Assembly: GCA_950295325.1 (NCBI GenBank)
Contig: OX485803.1
Span: 23,500,001-23,564,000, forward strand
Direction of reading: 5' to 3'
Origin: Polytrichum commune
Lineage: Eukaryota > Streptophyta > Polytrichopsida > Polytrichales > Polytrichaceae
DNA: 64,000 nt
Shown here in pieces: positions 1 to 13,316 of the stretch. The notes under the pieces were generated by a model. It had not been told where the DNA came from. It ran no database searches and saw nothing but the letters and a program-made list of their open reading frames with translations. A program made the translations under genes and the position numbers. How positions within the stretch are numbered: the first letter of the stretch is position 1; every line of letters begins with the position of its first letter.

Positions 1-1500
1 TTTTGTACGCAAATGAGTCCGATTTTTATCACTTGTACCATATCTTTCATCATACTATCCAACATCATGTTTGGATCCACGAGATGCCATAGCTCGTTTG
101 ATTGGTATATCTTCCATGCTTGTACACACCTTCCAACAATTAAAAAATGATGCCTCAAAAATCAACAAATGTTGTAACCAATAAATGCTAAATATTGAAT
201 AATTTAAATATTTGGAACCTTAACAAAACCATATCTAATGTCAATTCAATCGTCTAGTTCTTGACTACATGATTCTACTACCTAAAATCCACCAAATATA
301 TAAAGCTAGTACAATATGAAGAGTCTCTCACACCTTTTACCGACATCAAATCCCATGAACTCGTGTCCAAGGTACAACAGTGTTGGACATGACCATTCCA
401 ATGATATATTTTGTTTCATTAAGTTCAAGTATATTTGTGCACTCAAAAGCAATGTGTTTGGTAGTAAGATACTCTCACCTCACAAATTCCAACTATATTA
501 TATTGCTTCCCAAAAATAAAACAAGCATGTGTATATATCTCATCATTTTCAAAGCTATTTTTGAGAGGAAAATGTAGAATTGTTTTAGCATAAAATTGGT
601 TGTGAGTTGAGAATAAGAGTATATAAGGGTGCAGGCATGGTAAAGTGTTCCAAAATAAGTGCTCCAGTATTTTAAAACCATAGTTTCTTGGGTCAAATGC
701 GTCAAAGTAGTAGCAAAATGTTGTTTATATTGAATATTTTTTAATGCTGACCTTTATTGTTTCGTTCAATACTGAAATGTAGAATACTAAGATAAGATCT
801 TCAAGACTTATCAATAAAATGAATGTTCAAAAACAAATAAATAAGAAGTTGCAAATGAGTGTAGAATTCTCACAAAAAAATAAAGCGAAAATAAAGTTGT
901 AAAGTATAACCATTGTAAGCTACACAAAAAAAATTAAATGGGTGAAGAAAATAGATTACTTCAAGATCAAAACCACATGGACTCCAACTTTACGACCAAC
1001 TATTTCTTCAGTAATCTTCGAACCAACAGAACACATCCCGTTGTAAAATTTCCCCATAGCGACCAACAAATTGGGGCCAAATACAAGATCTACGTGACCA
1101 TATTCTCAATCTGATTTTCCTGCTTCAATATCAGATGGAGAGTATCAATATCAGATGCTAAAAAAATCATCACCAGATGTCACAGCAGACATCACGGTGG
1201 AATCACCGTCATCACCATCATCCCAGCAGAAAGTTACGTCAAAACTTCTTTGCTGTTTTCTAAGACATAGGTTCACGACGTTTTAGTATGCAAGAAGGTA
1301 AATGTGACCACATGAATGACAGCGTGCAAATATTATGAGCACGGCAGCTTGGAAATCCAACAAGATAGTCATGTTCCAGATAAGTTACGAACAAGACAGT
1401 TCACCAAATACGAAGTCATAAAATCTCATCACTAGCAGTCTCCATGGTGGAACTTTTTGGCAGGAACATCCTATTCACTCAGATGCTTTTGTGGGTCATC
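1..1500. other. AT-rich intergenic DNA, no gene recognised
   Basis: Only short open frames occur on either strand, none with a recognisable motif. I see no inverted repeat or RNA gene. Confidence 0.5.
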
Positions 1501-1516
1501 ATTCACTTGATCCGAT

Positions 1517-1759
1517 TTGCTAATGATTTACACAATTCTATTTTCTACGAACTGCTGTGACTTGTGTTATGACCAGATAATGCAAGTGTTACAGCTGATT
1601 CTACTCCACTATTACAACACAAGTGAGATGTTTTCTCTTCTACATACTTTGATATTTGACGAAACAAGAATTGCAGAAGGCCAAGTACTCCTCCAAAATT
1701 GGGAGTTTGCAGCCTCTGATCTCTTTACTAAGCGTTTATGCCCTTCAATAGTTTGTTAA
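1517..1759 (+). pseudogene. Possible decayed Ty1/copia RNase H tail
   Basis: An 80-codon open frame ends with a stretch containing RIAEGQVLLQ and, 7 residues on, DLFTKRL. Copia polyproteins commonly end their RNase H domain with a similar block (a [R/K]-x-x-[V/I]-A-x-G-x-V pattern followed by an [A/I]-D-[I/L]-[F/L]-T-K motif). The first half of this frame does not resemble the expected upstream part, and no LTRs or other copia domains were found nearby. The resemblance rests on about 30 residues, so a chance match is possible. No functional product is implied. Confidence 0.3.
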
Positions 1760-3128
1760 AGTCGCTAAGACTGATAGTATGCCCCACTTATTGGGTGGGT
1801 CACCAGTGAATGGTTCCTTCAAGCAATCAGCACTGACCAAATTGGGTGGCCTTTGTTGGTAGGAGACACCAATCAGTATGGGCATGTTATGAGACTGGAT
1901 CGGTTTCTTAGACCACTGTTAATTAGTAGTTATTGATGAGCTTAAATGCATATTCTGTCACATAACCCTTCACATTCCAGCAAAAGCTTCCCACTTCAAC
2001 TGACTGACTTGCTCATCTTTGCCAATGTTCAAGATTCGGGCGCTCTTTTTAAGGTTTGTGGACCTTACGTTGCACACATATATTACAAGTGGTGAATGGC
2101 AAGCTCGACCTGTAGTATGTCATAAAGACATGCGTGGCGATGAGATTCTTCACTTTGAACTCATACAACTTTTGCATCTGAACTTCGATCCTGAAACTTG
2201 AGGACTTTACATCAAAAGGCTTTGGTGTATAATTCAGCAACAATCCGAGCTACCAACAACTTGCTAGCTTGAAGCTTTGCAAGATTGAATTTGATAAAAT
2301 GAGGAGGGTCACTGACCCAAATACGAGGACGATGAGGAGGTCACAAGCTGAAATCCCCAAACGACAGATATCTCCACACAAGCAAGCTTGCAATCAACAC
2401 CAAAACTCTGAAAAGCCTCAATCACTGCAGTCCCTAGGGGCATCAATCGATCCCTCTCTATGGAAACATACAATCTTAGGGTTTCAATATTTTTGGGCAG
2501 AAATGGAGTAGTTCGGACAAGCTGATGAAAGAGGCAAAGAGGAAGAAGAATCTATTGAGCATGAAGTTACATTAAGCTATGCAAGTCTTATTTGGAAAAT
2601 TTTCTTATTCGGACACGTATATTTGAGTGGTGTGTGGTTAGGTTAGATCTAAGAATGGAACTGAGCAAGACATGTGTTCAAAAGAGATTGGACCACGAGT
2701 TCATAATTTATCAACCATTCTAGACTCAATAGTCAACAAAATTTTGGGATGTAAGTATGTATTAAAAAAATCAACATATATGCATTTTCAATAATTGTAA
2801 TTAAATCAAGGGAGGTCTGATTTTCTATTTGATTTCTATTTTATTGATGCTTCATCAAAGGTTTTTAATGCAAAATAAATTTTATTGCGTAAATATGATT
2901 GGTAAGAGTTGGAGAATATGAAAGACAAACCAAACTACACCCACCTCATACCTAAATGGTCAACTTGTTGGTTGTTATTGTTACTTAGAATAAGTCTCAT
3001 AATAGGGTAAGTGGCACACATACATGACACTAATTATCACAAATGGTGTACATTTTTGGTTATGTGTAGCATTAGCATTGGTGTGCCATATTGACTAAAA
3101 TGGTCTTCATGGCTTGTCATGTGGAAAT
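1760..3128. other. Intergenic DNA with one dispersed-repeat copy
   Basis: No gene recognised. The part around 2640-2760 (GATCTAAGAA near its start, CAATAGTCAACA near its end) resembles stretches near 7260-7350, 7920-8060, 11030-11150 and, inverted, 26200-26360. This suggests an old dispersed repeat without clear ends. Confidence 0.4.
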
Positions 3129-3355
3129 ACACTAAATATTGCATTCATTGTCACTTACTATTTGGAATCGCAAATGCTATACCTATTTACTTTTATATTT
3201 CATATTTTGTTGACAAACGTCAAATTGGTTGTTTGTACATTAAAGAACATTAACAAACTTCACTTGGTAAAAACAATTACATCAATAGTATAAAAAAATA
3301 GCATTTTGTAACTCCAAATAGTAAGTGACACTAAATATCATATTTAGTTTAGTGT
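3129..3355. mobile_element. MITE family 1, copy a
   Basis: About 227 bp with imperfect terminal inverted repeats. It opens with ACACTAAATATTG, followed by GTCACTTACTATTTGGAA, and closes with the inverse CCAAATAGTAAGTGACACTA. The same ends and similar interior occur at 14811-15040 and 56758-56984. No coding capacity. The target duplication is not clear. Confidence 0.75.
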
Positions 3356-6300
3356 CGTATGACACCCTCTCTAGTCACAACAATGATTACAAGGCAATTA
3401 ATGTGGGTCAATTATGAACACCTAGTGGAGGGGAGGGGGGGGCATCTGAGTTTTTTAGTGCACGTATCATCATACGAACCTAGGGTCCACCAACACTTGC
3501 CAATTAAGGTTATAGTTAGAGTGATTAACCACTCAAAATACACCATTTATGGTATTTAATGCCATGTGCATTGTTTGCAAAGGGCCTAAACTAGATGCCT
3601 AGAGGTCTCAAAGTGTCATGTCCGCTAATTGCCAATGTCATAATACTATTCGTCAACATAAGTAACATTTTCAGGTGAAAATTAAATCATATCATGGCAC
3701 CCCAAAGAATTCACTTAAAAAATATAGCAAACAATGTGGAAATAAATATAGGGTGGCACATATTACATGTAAATAAAATTTTGAAAACTATCTTAAAAAT
3801 AAAGGGTACCACGAAATGATTCAAAATTTTATAATTAAGATAGGGGTGTGAGTATGTGGGGATTTTTTGGCTTCCTTAGAAGTAATAAAAGTTCTCCAAT
3901 AATGAGTGTCAAAAAAAATTCTAGTGAAAATTTTAATGGGTTGGGTTGAAGGGAATGGATGAAGCCATTGAACTTTTGTCCATTTTGGACCTATAAAAGG
4001 TGGATGACAAGGTTCTAGTCACCAAAGTCTTTCCCCTCTCTCATTGTTTCCTAGGGTTCCAAGTTCTCTCTACGTTGCAGCTAAGGGTTTTGTTTCACTT
4101 GAAATAGTTGTGAGAAAGGGTATTGCTTTTGGTTTAGAATGTTGAAGCAGTTCGAGGTATTGTTGTGGATGTTGGCTTAGAGTAATCTTGCATCGTAGGT
4201 TTTTATGGTTGAGGATTCTTGTTGCGAGCATTACAGTTAATATTGTGTGACCGAGAGGTGGAGGGTTGTATGTTTAGGACTTCAAAATCGTGAAGTCTCA
4301 AATGGTTGTTGTTGCGTGAATGACACAAGGTGGTGATGAAGATCAAACTCTTCGTCGTGGAAGACAAGGGTGCAACACCAACACACTTTGGTTTCAAAGA
4401 GAGAATTGTCCCACTCAATACATTGCCGCACACTGTGGTTGATGCTAATGGCTTTTATGGAGCTACATTGAGTCTTCCCTTCATGGTTTTGTCCTAGGCT
4501 TGAAGATGTTGTTGATGTTTTCTTTGGTATATGAAGTACGTGCGAAGGCCAAAGGAAGACTCAATAAGCATTTTGGAACTTACAACAGTCTTTACACACT
4601 ATAGAGTCAATGCTCCACCACTATTTATGGGCATTTATCCCGTGAACTCTAGACAAAATTGATGTACCCCATTTTCTAATGGCTTTCATGTGGAGTTTCG
4701 TGTGTTTGTTTTGTGCTTTGGATGCATATCAAACCCTACTTTTTTGTCATGCATATGATTACATGGAATTAAATACTACGAAAAAATAATTTGAGCTCAA
4801 CAAAAATGTATTTCATCAATTTTAGTTTGTGCACTGGGGTCTTTACCGTGTGCATTGTATGTCACAGGTGGGTCACTTAGTGCATTTTACAAACGACGTG
4901 CGGCATGATATCATGAGGAATGAATTCATTGGAAATAAAATAATGAAGGATACATTAAAAGTAGACAATCCCATTATAAGTAAAGTAGATAGGTAGAAAT
5001 GTGGGGCATTACTTTTTAGTAAAACTAATATATGCGTTGAAGTTTAGGATCCTAGGGTTTATGTTTGGTATGATCAATTGGGAGCTAGAGGATTTTGAAT
5101 TCGCAAGAGGTTGTCAGATTTTGAGGTTGTCATTTTGTACCCATAGAGGAATTTCTTTGTATTTGTGCACAAACTCGTACAGAGCAGGTGTTGTGTTTTT
5201 AGCACAAAATCAATTTTTTTTTGGGTGAGTACACCTACACTTTCGTAATCCATATGGTGTGTGTTATTTTATTTGTTGATATGGTTGTTTATGATATACA
5301 AGTGTGATGTGATTGCGTTTTATTTGAAGTCTCTTTGAAATTCATGACATCAAGAATTGTGTGTTGCATTAGCATGTATGGACATGGATTTTGTATGTAT
5401 GTAATGGTATGTATGAACATGGATTTTTGTTTATTACTTAAAAGGAATTTAGACTATAATAAATTACATTGGCTTGGGAAATATAAGTAATGACAAGGTA
5501 TAAACAAATTGGTCATTTTAGAGGATTAAACAATTATAGGGAAACTTTAATTCATGCCTTTGGAAGTAAATAGCTCCTAAACAAATACCTTCCGATGCAC
5601 TTGGTGCACAACAATCCTATAGACTGACCCACCCATGTTGTATGTATATGAATTTTGAATGTTGATAGGGTTATGGAATTGGTTGGACCCTATAGCTCTA
5701 GATGCACTACATTGTGTGTGTGTGAAATCGTATTCAAAAAAATGTTGGTATTTGTTGTTGTTCACGTTTTTGAATTAGGTAATTCATTGTTTCCAAGTAA
5801 GGGTGTTGTAAGTGGGGATGCTAAAGAACATTATAATGAATAATACCTTGGTTCTAATTGGCCGGTTTAGCGAATTAGAGAATTAATGGTACAAAGAATT
5901 TCTCTATGTTAGAAAAATGCCCCCCATCATAATACCACGTGTTCTTGGGTGGTGCCACTAAAATACAACATGTGACCTTTCCAGTTTATAGCATTTAGCA
6001 TAGGACGTTGAGATACTTGAGATGATACTTTTGTGTTTACGGTAGTATGGAAGGAGATGATATTATTGAGCATACTAATGGCAAGTGTTATTTGTGGACA
6101 CTTTAGTCAACTTATAGACCATTTGTATAATATAGGCATACACCTCATAACTCAATTGAACATAGTCATGCCAAGACATTAGTAAGCGCACTTGAACGGC
6201 CAAGTGTCATGAGGTGACGCAAATAGTGAGTTTGTTGATCATTAGTGTAACCTAGCATACACCTCAAAAACATGGTAAATGACACTATTACACATGTGAT

Positions 6301-6600
6301 ACTAAATATCATGAACACGGTGTGATTATATTGTGCCCGCATAGCCTAGTGATGATAATTAGCTAACATATGAGGTAGCAAACTTATATGAGAGCTAACT
6401 AATCTCACGCCTGCATTGCCTGGATATATATTAGATTTACATAACCATGTACATAACATTGTAATAGAGATAATGGTGAAAGTGCCACTCACCAATTAAA
6501 TATAGGTGTCCAATTAAGAAAGTAACCAAATAACACCCGCATACCTTTGGCCTCAAGAACTAGAAACTTTGTGGACTTGAGAAATCGGTGTCTTCTTAAG
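3356..6600. other. Intergenic DNA, no gene recognised
   Basis: Open frames up to about 75 codons occur on both strands without motifs, and base composition is uniform. Nothing further is supported. Confidence 0.5.
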
Positions 6601-6998
6601 TACACTAAATCTTGTATTTAGTGTCATATGGTATTTTGTCATTGTGGCAACTTTTCTAATGACACTTCTTACGATTAAGTTTGCAAGCATTGTCATTGAT
6701 GTTTGAAACTTGGATGAAATCCATGCCAATGGCTGAGACAAAATTTGGTGTATTCTACATCCTAGCATTTCTGTAATGAAATATTGACATGGACGATTGA
6801 AATTTGGATAGAAAAACACTTAATAAGTGACAATATTTGCAACATTGTAAATCTCTAATGCCCAATCTTTTTTTGATAAAGGAAGGACAAGTAATGCCAG
6901 GTTTACATTTAGTGTTGGTGACACTACACGGGCGGTTTACGATTAGTATTGAGCCAGACAAATAGAATTGGTGACACTAAATAAAATAGCTAGTGTAG
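6601..6998. mobile_element. MITE family 2, copy a
   Basis: Opens with TACACTAAATCTTGTATTTA and closes with GCTAGTGTAG. The interior matches, in reverse orientation, the sequence at 34124-34485. Shared landmarks are TATGGTATTTTGTCATTGTG near the start and the AATTTGGATRRAAAAACACTTARTAAGTGAC region in the middle (described with ambiguity codes). The right half has an extra stretch not seen in copy b. No coding capacity. Confidence 0.65.
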
Positions 6999-8307
6999 TT
7001 CTAGTAACTTACATTACACAAAGAATTGAAGCTCGTGCATGAAGGTGAGCAACCCTTCATTATTGGCACTCGGTCAAGCAGAGGGCTAGATCAATTCAAA
7101 GGACCAATTCAACCAAAACAAACCCCCTGCATTCACATTCAAGTGAATTGATGCTCTATGGACCTCTTCAACGAGGTCAAGCATAGGACAATATGTGTGT
7201 GGGCTTTATGCGGCCAATCATATTCTTGATGAGAATCGTGTATTTGAGTTCACAAATTGTAAGGCTTGTGATTAGAAGACACATGTCACGATGAGAATGG
7301 ATTGCGTGCTCATAATGTAGACATCATCATCAATATAAGTTTAATAATAAACATAATTGGGACATAGCATGACTAAATCTCACTATGTTGCTCCCTTTCT
7401 AAAAGGGGATTGCACATTGAGGATGTCAGCCTCAGCTCATGATGGAATATTGGGTCGCGGCTTATAACATGGCATGACACAAACATGTCTAGAAAGTGTG
7501 TAGGTCCACGTGGGGTCTTGACAAAAACCGTCGTGAAGTATGTTGATAAACATGCATTCCATCTTCATTAAGGCAAGTCCAGAGAAATTCTCAAATGCCA
7601 CTTTAAAGGTGTAGAATGAGCAAAGGTCATGTTGCGTATTATTCATTTTGTAAGGAAGGCCCGAAATAAAAGGGGCATTATGCTTGCAAAATTCCCAGCC
7701 CCATGGTGCGGCGGCATGTTGATGAGTGATGTTATAAGAGCATGTGTAATTACTTAAAGAGAAAGAGGATGCTCGCTTTGGCCTCTTAAAACGTATGCAT
7801 CTTAATTCCAAGTTTGAATCCTATGACTAGAAATGTATGTGGAGTTGCAAAGTCCCCACAATAGAGCCACATAAAAGTGGACAGTCCTTATTCAATTACT
7901 TTTCTTTCTATGACGCCTATATATTGAGTGATATGTGGTTTATTGGGACTACAAGAACAAATACCAAAAAGACATGTGATCAAAAGACACTAGACTACAT
8001 GCTCAAAATATGACATCCACTCAAAGCTCAATAATCAACATAATTGGTGGAGACATACATGACCATTTAACGAGCACAAAAATCTTCATTTCGATAATGA
8101 ATAAGATATTCATAATACAAGCTCCAAGAATTACAAGGAAAGTGGCTACAACCTCGAGTTGAATCTACTAACTATCTTGGATTGATTGCATGTTACATAT
8201 TTTAGGAGAAGTGGACTAGTCGGAAAAGTAAAGTAACTAGTCAAGACCCATCCACTTTACCACCCTTATACATACATCAATGTATGGTCCATGGTAGTTG
8301 TATGAAG
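6999..8307. other. Intergenic DNA with two diverged dispersed-repeat stretches
   Basis: Segments near 7260-7350 and 7920-8060 share the motif order of the dispersed repeat seen at 2640-2760. A 124-codon minus-strand frame (7437-7811) has no recognised motif and sits in ordinary AT-rich sequence; I treat it as chance. Confidence 0.4.
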
Positions 8308-8546
8308 AGAGAGAATTATCCTATACGCGCATACCTCTCACCCATCCAACATAAAAAACATGACCCCCTACAGGTCTATTGCTGATTCATCTAAAATGAC
8401 CTCCACTAGACTAATTGAGAGTCTTTAAAACTGATTCCGGTGTCAAAACAACTCAAACAAGTAGCCTCCGGACTACATATGATTTCAAGGCTTTTACGTT
8501 GGATGAATGAAAGGTACATGCTCGTATACGACAATTCCCTTTCTCT
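8308..8546. mobile_element. MITE family 4, copy a (uninterrupted)
   Basis: About 239 bp with roughly 50-bp imperfect terminal inverted repeats. The left end reads GAGAGAATTATCC then CATCCAACATAAAA; the right end is its inverse (TTTTACGTTGGATGAATG, then CGTATACGACAATTCCC). It is the intact counterpart of the MITE split by the Harbinger element at 16328/25799 and of the copy at 57685-57914. Non-coding. Confidence 0.75.
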
Positions 8547-11500
8547 CTCTTTCTCTCTCCGCACCTCTATCTACTAGGTCGTCCTCTCAATCATCCAAAT
8601 ACTTAGCATGTCCTTGGATCTCCATCACATTGTGATGGAATGATGAGATTGCAATTGAATGAATGATGGCATCTTCAATCACACCGAGATTCATTGCAGA
8701 AGTAACATGAACTCTCACAACCACCATCATCACCATACTCATGCAACTTTCGTACTACGTTGGGTGTTTTTTTTGGTTTTTTGGTTTTTTTGTGGAGATA
8801 GTATTTTTTTTCCTTTTAAATTGCACTAGTATCAAGGTAGGTGCACTTATTTCAGTTTATGAGATATGATTCAAGTATTTTGAGTTGCATGGTTGATGAG
8901 TCTAGAGTTTTTGAAGAATTGCCAATCCAACGAGATAACTGGCATAAACATTCGACCACTCTATGTATGCGAAACTTGCAAAAAAAATGTGTTTAGAGTA
9001 GGTGTGGTTGTCTCCGCATACGAGTCTCTTAATACATATCATGTGCAACTAAAACATTTGCAAGTATACACCAGCGATGGATTGATTAATTTTTTTAAAT
9101 GGTTTCATAGGAAGTGAATGTAGGACTCGTATGCTAGTATCGTAGCTTACATAAGGCCCTATTGCGGACACTTCTGACCAACTCTGGAGACAAATTGGAC
9201 GTTGGATTAGATCAAGAATTGTCTCATTCAATTAGCAAGCGTGAATTATAGAAATTGACATTTCAAGTTTATGAAGTCGAGGTGAGATGCAAAGAGATTG
9301 AAGAGGTCAAAGTGAACATCCTTCTTCTTTTTAGATTATATCCAACGTTCAACGTGAAATAGCTAATACATATTGAACGCACAAAGTCCAATCTAGTCAT
9401 GACACGTGTCCGATTAGAAGAGTGACCACATAAGTAAGGCCCACATGCCTTATGATGAGCCGTTGCATCACACTCCGGACGGAAATTTTTGGCCATATCT
9501 CTACCACACATCCACACCCATCGGATGAATCGGTGAACAGAGTACTGCTCCAATAAGGCCAAAAATCATCACCGGCTGTTCACCTACCTACAGAGACTGT
9601 CATCCAATCCTCTTCATCCATACATTCATCCATCCATCAGTCTATATACCACAGTGTAACTAATTTCATCTTAACCCTTTCTCCAAGAGGTGTATTTTAT
9701 GAAGGAAAGAAAAATTTAGACCACCATTGACATTTGAGGACCTTTTGATCGCACTTCCTAACATGTGGTGTTTAATTGCTACTCACACATTGCAGCTAAT
9801 AACCTCTATACACAAATTTGTGATTAAAGGAAGTATACGATTTTGGTCCAAATTTTGAAGTTTTTGGGTGGGGGCAGCTAGTGAAATAGGGGTATTCTAT
9901 ATTTGGATTAATATATGAATTCTTATCACATGTGTGATTAATGATTTTATAAGCATCGATCCAATGGCTTGAGTGGTTGGGACTCATCTTTGGCTTGGAA
10001 GTGGCATTACTTTCATTTTGCACCAAGCCAAGTTAATGTGACCTGCTATGGTCCACCCAATCATAACGGAGATCGTCAAGTCTAACCGACCTACTTAAAA
10101 GTTGTGGACTTCAAGACGCTTGGAGAGCCTGGTAGGGGAGAAACAATGAGCGGTTCCGTTGCCCTAGTTACAATTGCTAATTGAAGTAGCAACATGCAAG
10201 GGAAGAAGCTCTATGATTCATGCTAGTGTTGGCAAACATAGGAATCATCCTTTTTCAAACAATATATAATGGAATAGACGTCAAACCATGTTTTTTTTGG
10301 TATAATAAGATTTATGTTTCATGGCATTGATTTGGATAGAATGTAACAATAATCCACATAATTGTTGTCACTAATAGTATATTTTGAAAATTCCATTCAT
10401 TTTAAAGATTTTATGTCAATAAAATTTGACAAACAAAGAGAAGCATCACTTTATAAAATCTTTGATTTTTGAAATTTGAGGTTATCAATTGGTAGAAGTT
10501 TGCCAAATGAACATACATTGATATGCAAATGTAATATTTTAGACTCCTATATTTGGATTCTATATGCCTATCCTAGAGGGGGTCAAATTTTGTTGACCAT
10601 GTGGTCGATGTCCTTTAAATCGGGTCCAAGTGTTGTGTTCTTAAATTACAAAAACAACTTATTTCGAATCAAAATGTAGGGACAAAGGATGCCTTGATAC
10701 CAATATATTCTATATGTACACAAGTTTATATGGAGCATCCAAGTGGTGTAATGAAATGGTAAAAAACTTAAATGCTAATCAGTTAAAACAAATGAATAAA
10801 TCTTGTGTATGTTCCTTAGGAGAGCCATGTTTGGTTTAGGGTGTTGCCCAAGATGCTAACGATAGCTTATTTGTACAAAACTAAATGACCACATGCTAAC
10901 AAGCTTGTGTCCATTGCAACCCTCAGTAACCTCCGATGAGCTCCAATCACACTTTGCACGATCATTTGTTTTTTAAGGTATGCATGCCTAATTCAATCAC
11001 TTTTCAAACACATATAGTTGAGTGAATTGTGATTATGTGTGGATCTAAGAACGGATGCAAAACCGAGACGTGTTTAAAGGAGATTGCACTACGTCCTCAA
11101 TTTTTATTAACTACTGTAGATTCAATAGTCAACACAATTGGGAGGCCCTAAGTATTTATCTGAAGAATTAGACCACAAACACATTTGATAATCATGCCTA
11201 GATCAAATAACTTTTGTTTTCAATTTCATTATTAATTTGAAACGCTTCGACATAGATTTGCTAATGCAACACAAGATTTGTTATGTAGATTTGATCACTT
11301 CACCAAGAAAGACTAACTGAATAAGATCCTCATACCATATTCAAAGTCAAATCACATAATTTATTTTATAATTTATTGAAGGAACTCAAAGGAATGTATC
11401 CTTCAAGAAGTGCACCACCTCAACCACAAGTTGAGGCCATGGGCTGGGTTTTCCTAGGAAATGAAGGCCTCAAGGGTGTCCTTTTAAAGGAGAAAGATCC

Positions 11501-12371
11501 ATAGCATGTTTCAACATGCAAAACATTATCTAGCCACAAGTATAGGCTGGGTGGGTGGGATTAAGTCAGTTACTATTCGGAACTATACCATGATTATTTT
11601 CTCTTACCAATAAACTCAATTTTGTATATCCCTTAGATTTGTGTGTGTGTGTGTGTGTTTAGAGATGACTCTTGCCACCATTACAAGGCATGGTATTGCT
11701 TCATCTCTTAGTGGGTCTAAATCTAAGGTAGATGAGGCTAATTCGGTTAGCTTCTCTAATCATCAACACAATTTGATGGGTGAGTAATACATGGTGATTT
11801 AGTTGCCGCCTTTGATATTTGGGTTAGTCACCTTTGCAAAAATCAAACTACACCCACCATCCTCCATAATAAGGGGTGCTATCCACCGAGCTATGGCATG
11901 CTTAATTATTTTGAGCGAGGTGGGAAAATTAGGAGGCGGCATGTGGTTGTGAGGTGGTGACCAACTTGTATTGTGGGTATTCTATAACGAAAAGCCAACT
12001 CGACATGATTTAATCTTACATGTGACCACTTTAGAGACAAGATACAACCAATTTGGCATTAAACTCTGTTCTCGTTGGCAAATGAGCCATGTAGAATATG
12101 CTAATGATGTCATCCACTTACACGACCTTAAAAGAGTTCCCAACCCCCCCCCCCCCCTTAATCTTCGACTCCAAAGCCTAAATCAACTCCGATTTCAGCG
12201 ATTTCAAATTCTTAGGTCATGATTCGCAATTGCTAACATGCTCAAGCTTCTAACATGCTCAAATACACCGGCTAGATGATTCCACAAAGTTGGAGGTGTC
12301 CATATTAGCCTCATCTACCGCATATAATTTCTTAAAGTGCATCATGAGAGTTAGAGGGACCTTGAAGAATA
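8547..12371. other. Intergenic DNA, no gene recognised
   Basis: It contains a (GT)n run near 11640-11658, a 14-bp C run at 12144-12157, and a dispersed-repeat stretch near 11030-11150. Open frames of up to 97 codons carry no recognisable motif. Confidence 0.45.
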
Positions 12372-13314
12372 CCGTAGTTTACTAGCAGGTTCGGCAACTT
12401 GCTGCCTAATATTTAATTAAAGTTCAAAAAGTAGGTTCGACACCTAAAAATAGTATATTCACATTTTCGGCAATTTCCTCTTTTAATTTTTAAAATTTCG
12501 GCTTAAATTCACTTTTAATTTTCTATTTAAGCTTATATCTTGTACATCTCTCTTGCATTGAATGACAAGTAAGATGTAAGTGAAGAGATGAGAATGCTCT
12601 GTGCTTTATGCAAGTAGAGTGGAGTTGTGTTCAACAATGCATATGGGATATGTAAACTTTGAGGTGAAGCACCTAGTTAGACTTCATTTTTATAACACGC
12701 ATAACTTTTGCATAGAGTCTTCAAATGACATAAAATTTGTTGGAGATGAAAGATTACTTGATTTCTAAACTTTTCTTAGACCAACAAAATTCCAAAAAAG
12801 TTGATCTTCTATGCACAAATGAGTTCCGAAAAACTGTTATGAACGCATTTTAATTTTTTGATCTTTACACGGCTGCAATGTTTTGTCCATATCTTTTGCA
12901 TAAAGACTTATTTTGACACAAAACTTATTGGAGGTGGAAGAAGGATTGATTTCTCAACTTTTGTTAGTTGGACAAAATTCTGTAAAACTTCATCTTCTCT
13001 GCTCAATTGGACTCCAAAAATTTGTGTACAACACATTTGAAAAGCCTCACCTAGAATCTTGCTACTTCTTAACCCATATTCTTTGTGGACTAATGTAAGT
13101 GAGCTTGATTACAAAAGGAGCACCTTCTCTCCTTCAAAATTCACATATGCTTCCACTGTAAGTAAAACTCTACTGAGGAGTAAAATTTTCTTATTTTTTG
13201 GCAATTTTGAAAAATAATTAATTTTATATTGGGCAGAAAATGCCAATAATATTCCAAAATTTTAGACATCTATTTTTAGAATTATTTTGTGCCGAACCTG
13301 CTATTTAACTACGG
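12372..13314. mobile_element. Non-autonomous TIR element, 943 bp, TA target
   Basis: The ends are inverted repeats of about 25 bp: CCGTAGTTTACTAGCAGGTT at the left and CCGTAGTTAAATAGCAGGTT read inward from the right, both continuing CGGC. A TA dinucleotide flanks each side (12370-12371 and 13315-13316). This would fit a Tc1/mariner-type TA duplication but is weak on its own. Inside, two diverged direct copies of about 160 bp (about 12700-12850 and 12885-13040) share CATAACTTTTGCATA/CATATCTTTTGCATA starts. No transposase frame is visible. Confidence 0.7.
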
Positions 13315-13316
13315 TA

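Noticed and set aside
7437-7811. 124-codon minus-strand open frame
   Set aside because: No domain, intergenic composition and no neighbouring exon signals.
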